From positions 25,949 to 89,948 of the forward strand of contig JAFUOO010000029.1 of assembly GCA_017472685.1 (NCBI GenBank): a stretch of 64,000 nucleotides of DNA, in the 5' to 3' direction. Numbering within the stretch: position 1 is the stretch's first letter; every line of letters begins with the position of its first letter. The position numbers and the translations under genes were made by a program. A model generated the notes under the pieces. It was given only the letters and a program-made list of their open reading frames with translations. It searched no databases and was not told the origin of the DNA. Below are positions 62,225 through 64,000 of this stretch, in pieces. The DNA comes from Clostridia bacterium (GTDB lineage Bacteria > Bacillota > Clostridia > UMGS1883).

Positions 62225-62908
62225 TTAGCGATTGTTAATCATCTTTGTAAGCTCAACAGGGTCAACAATCTTATCACCCTTATAAACACGCATGTTACCG
62301 GATGCAATTTCGTCAATAAGGATAACTTCGTCATTGTTGTAGCCGAATTCAAACTTGATATCCCAAAGGTCAAGACCAAGTGTCTTTAAGTCATCAGCAA
62401 CAACCTTTGTGATTTTAAGTGTCTGTTCCTTCATACTTTCAAACATCTCGGGAGACATAACACCAAGAGCAGCCAAGCCTTCGCCTGTAACAAGGGGGTC
62501 ACCCTTTTCGTCGTTCTTGAAAGTGCATTCAACATAACCACCGGGAAGGGGAGTGCCGTCTGCAATATATTCACCGTATCTTCTGATGAAGCTGCCTGTA
62601 GCAACAAGGCGGCAGATAACCTCCAAACCATGACCGAATACTGTTGCAGGAAGAACTTCCATTGTAGCGTCGTCGAGGTTTGCGGAAACATAGTGAGTTT
62701 TGATACCTGCTTCCTTAAGAAGCTCAAAATAATGAATACTTGACTGGAGGTTAGCCTTACCGATACCTTCAATTGTGAGACCTACTGTGTTCTCGCCGGG
62801 ATCGAAAACGCCGTCTTTACCTGTGCAGTCATCCTTGAACTTGAGCATTACGTTGCCGTTGTCAAGAGCGTACACGTCTTTTGTTTTACCTTCGTAAATC
62901 TTTTTCAT
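62225..62908 (-). CDS. purC: Phosphoribosylaminoimidazole-succinocarboxamide synthase
   Basis: The 227-residue protein begins [13 protein letters not shown] and has [37 protein letters not shown] and [13 protein letters not shown], all typical of SAICAR synthetase. It joins aspartate to CAIR using ATP in purine synthesis. ATG 62908 follows AAAGGAG by 9 nt; an in-frame GTG at 62917 sits too close to that site. It is monocistronic here. Confidence 0.95.
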   Translation of the reverse strand: MKKIYEGKTKDVYALDNGNVMLKFKDDCTGKDGVFDPGENTVGLTIEGIGKANLQSSIHYFELLKEAGIKTHYVSANLDDATMEVLPATVFGHGLEVICRLVATGSFIRRYGEYIADGTPLPGGYVECTFKNDEKGDPLVTGEGLAALGVMSPEMFESMKEQTLKITKVVADDLKTLGLDLWDIKFEFGYNNDEVILIDEIASGNMRVYKGDKIVDPVELTKMINNR

Positions 62909-63083
62909 GGTAAACACTCCTTTGTGATTTTTACTTTTTTATAATATCACAAAAATTTTTTCGTGTACATAATTTTTTTCATAAAAAACGTAAAAATTTT
63001 TACTATACAAAGGATTGATTTTGTTGAAATTTAATATAATGAAAAAAGAGGCAAAAATATTTGAAAAATATTGTAATTTACGC

Positions 63084-63112
63084 TTGACAATCTTTTAAAT
63101 TGCAGTTATAAT
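63084..63112 (+). promoter_or_regulatory. Promoter of rplU-prp-rpmA
   Basis: TTGACA, a 17-nt spacer and TATAAT. Confidence 0.92.
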
Positions 63113-63118
63113 ATAGCG

Positions 63119-63180
63119 GTAACCGCATGGATTGGGTTTTAAGACCGTAAGGTCACCTATAACAGCGAGTCCATAAAATG
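63119..63180 (+). ncRNA. L21 leader RNA
   Basis: The leader has a GACC-GTAA-GGTC tetraloop stem (63143-63154) and an outer ATGGA/TCCAT pairing (63127-63131 with 63170-63174), close to the ribosome binding site. This fits the Firmicutes L21 leader, thought to let L21 control its own operon. Confidence 0.75.
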
Positions 63181-63193
63181 GGAGGTGCAACAG

Positions 63194-63505
63194 ATGTACG
63201 CAGTAATTAAGACAGGCGGCAAGCAGTATCAGGTTAAGGTTGGCGATGTAGTATTCGTTGAAAAGCTTGAAGCTGCAGATGGCGCTAATGTAACTTTTGA
63301 CGAAGTTCTCTTAGTTGGTGGCGAAGGCGATGTTAAGGTAGGTGCTCCTACAGTTGCAGGCGCTAAGGTTGAAGCTAAGGTTATCGGCCAGACTAAGGGC
63401 AAGAAGGTTATCGTTTTCAAGATGAAGTCCAAGAAGGGCTACAGAAACAAGAACGGTCACCGTCAGCCTTACACAAAGGTTGAAATCACTTCTATCAACG
63501 CTTAA
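63194..63505 (+). CDS. rplU: 50S ribosomal protein L21
   Basis: The 103-residue protein begins [20 protein letters not shown] and ends with [19 protein letters not shown], typical of L21, a 23S rRNA-binding large-subunit protein. ATG 63194 follows GGGAGGTGCAACAG. Confidence 0.97.
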   Translation: MYAVIKTGGKQYQVKVGDVVFVEKLEAADGANVTFDEVLLVGGEGDVKVGAPTVAGAKVEAKVIGQTKGKKVIVFKMKSKKGYRNKNGHRQPYTKVEITSINA

Positions 63506-63509
63506 GGTC

Positions 63510-63824
63510 ATGATTTGCTTTAAGGTTAAAAGAAGTAGCGAGGGAAAAATTGTCGGGTTGGAAGTTAAAGGACATGCAGGCTACGCTGAAAACGGCTACG
63601 ACATTGTATGTGCGGCAGTTTCAACAGCGTGCACGATGGCAATTAACGGCATTGAGGCACTGGAGCTTGCCGATATTACTTATAAACAGGACGACGGTTT
63701 TCTCGCATGTGAAATTCCTGAAACAAGGAAAGACGGAGCAGATGTGCTCTTAGACAGTCTCATGATTACAATTCGTGAGATTGCGAAACAATATAAACAA
63801 TATCTCTTGATTGTGGAGGTGTAA
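63510..63824 (+). CDS. prp: Ribosomal-processing cysteine protease Prp
   Basis: The 104-residue protein has GHAGYAENGYDIVCAAVSTA, where the His and Cys form the catalytic dyad of Prp (YsxB/DUF464). Prp removes the N-terminal extension of L27, encoded next. It starts 4 nt after the rplU stop. Confidence 0.93.
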   Translation: MICFKVKRSSEGKIVGLEVKGHAGYAENGYDIVCAAVSTACTMAINGIEALELADITYKQDDGFLACEIPETRKDGADVLLDSLMITIREIAKQYKQYLLIVEV

Positions 63825-63827
63825 ACA

Positions 63828-64000
63828 ATGATGACATTGAATATTCAGTTATTCGCTCATAAAAAGGGTGTTGGTTCTACAAAGAACGGTCGTGACAGTG
63901 AGTCTAAGCGTCTGGGCGCAAAGCGTGCTGACGGTCAGGCAGTTCTCGCCGGTAACATTCTTGTTCGCCAGAGAGGCACAAAGATTCACCCCGGTGTGAA
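63828..64000 (+). CDS. rpmA: 50S ribosomal protein L27 (5' part)
   Basis: The gene runs off the right edge. The product begins [31 protein letters not shown] is the Prp cleavage site, so mature L27 should start at the residues after FA. The rest ([35 protein letters not shown]) is typical of L27. GTGGAGGTG within the end of prp is the ribosome binding site. Confidence 0.96.
   Translation, partial: MMTLNIQLFAHKKGVGSTKNGRDSESKRLGAKRADGQAVLAGNILVRQRGTKIHPGV

Overview
The window looks like the chromosome of an anaerobic, low-to-mid GC member of the Clostridia (Bacillota), probably from a gut or rumen community. Support comes from AGGAGG-type ribosome binding sites, the YceD-rpmF, tig-clpP-clpX and rplU-prp-rpmA gene orders, an L27 with the Firmicutes N-terminal extension cut by Prp, a meso-diaminopimelate dehydrogenase, and very large secreted multidomain glycan-active enzymes. 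No species can be named from the sequence alone.

Two conserved blocks frame the window. On the left (1-1670) are the 3' end of a membrane acyltransferase, yceD, rpmF and tRNA-Arg(CCT). On the right (about 48.4-64 kb) is ordinary housekeeping: a GltD-like oxidoreductase, PrsW-like protease, shikimate kinase, SOD-like protein, nicotinamidase-like hydrolase, diaminopimelate dehydrogenase, trigger factor, ClpP, ClpX, tRNA-Gln(CTG), a VIT-type metal transporter, CcdA and TlpA-like proteins, a purine permease, PurC, L21, Prp and the start of L27.

Between them, starting directly at the 3' end of tRNA-Arg, lies about 47 kb of accessory DNA with a repeating architecture. Five copies of an interspersed repeat (called A here; about 240 bp, copy 3 internally deleted) all point the same way. 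Each begins with a terminator-like hairpin; four end in a sigma-A type promoter with a 17-nt spacer placed just upstream of a gene. A second, unrelated hairpin family (B; about 40 bp, four copies, one with a compensatory base change) closes several of the units. The units carry: (1) an AraC regulator and a giant GH115 alpha-glucuronidase; (2) a nuclease-STAND NTPase that looks like an anti-phage protein, a nuclease-like SEC-C protein, and a 10-12 kb satellite-like mobile element; (3) an O-acetyltransferase, a HTH-zinc-ribbon protein, a VOC protein, then AraC and two giant secreted metallopeptidases; (4) a secreted alginate-lyase-like enzyme; (5) an AAC(6')-like and another GNAT acetyltransferase, a DUF5131 protein and a second copy of the HTH-zinc-ribbon protein.

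The mobile element (about 15.1-26.2 kb, perhaps to 26.9 kb) encodes two overlapping large serine recombinases, a cyclotransferase, an amidoligase, small HTH and zinc-finger proteins, a decayed HK97-type capsid gene (amber stop plus frameshift), a primase-SF3 helicase next to iteron-like repeats, and an excisionase-like HTH protein. No portal, terminase or tail genes are seen. The four giant secreted proteins share accessory domains with one another, and two of them share an unrecognised N-terminal domain of about 170 residues, which suggests they work on the same extracellular target.
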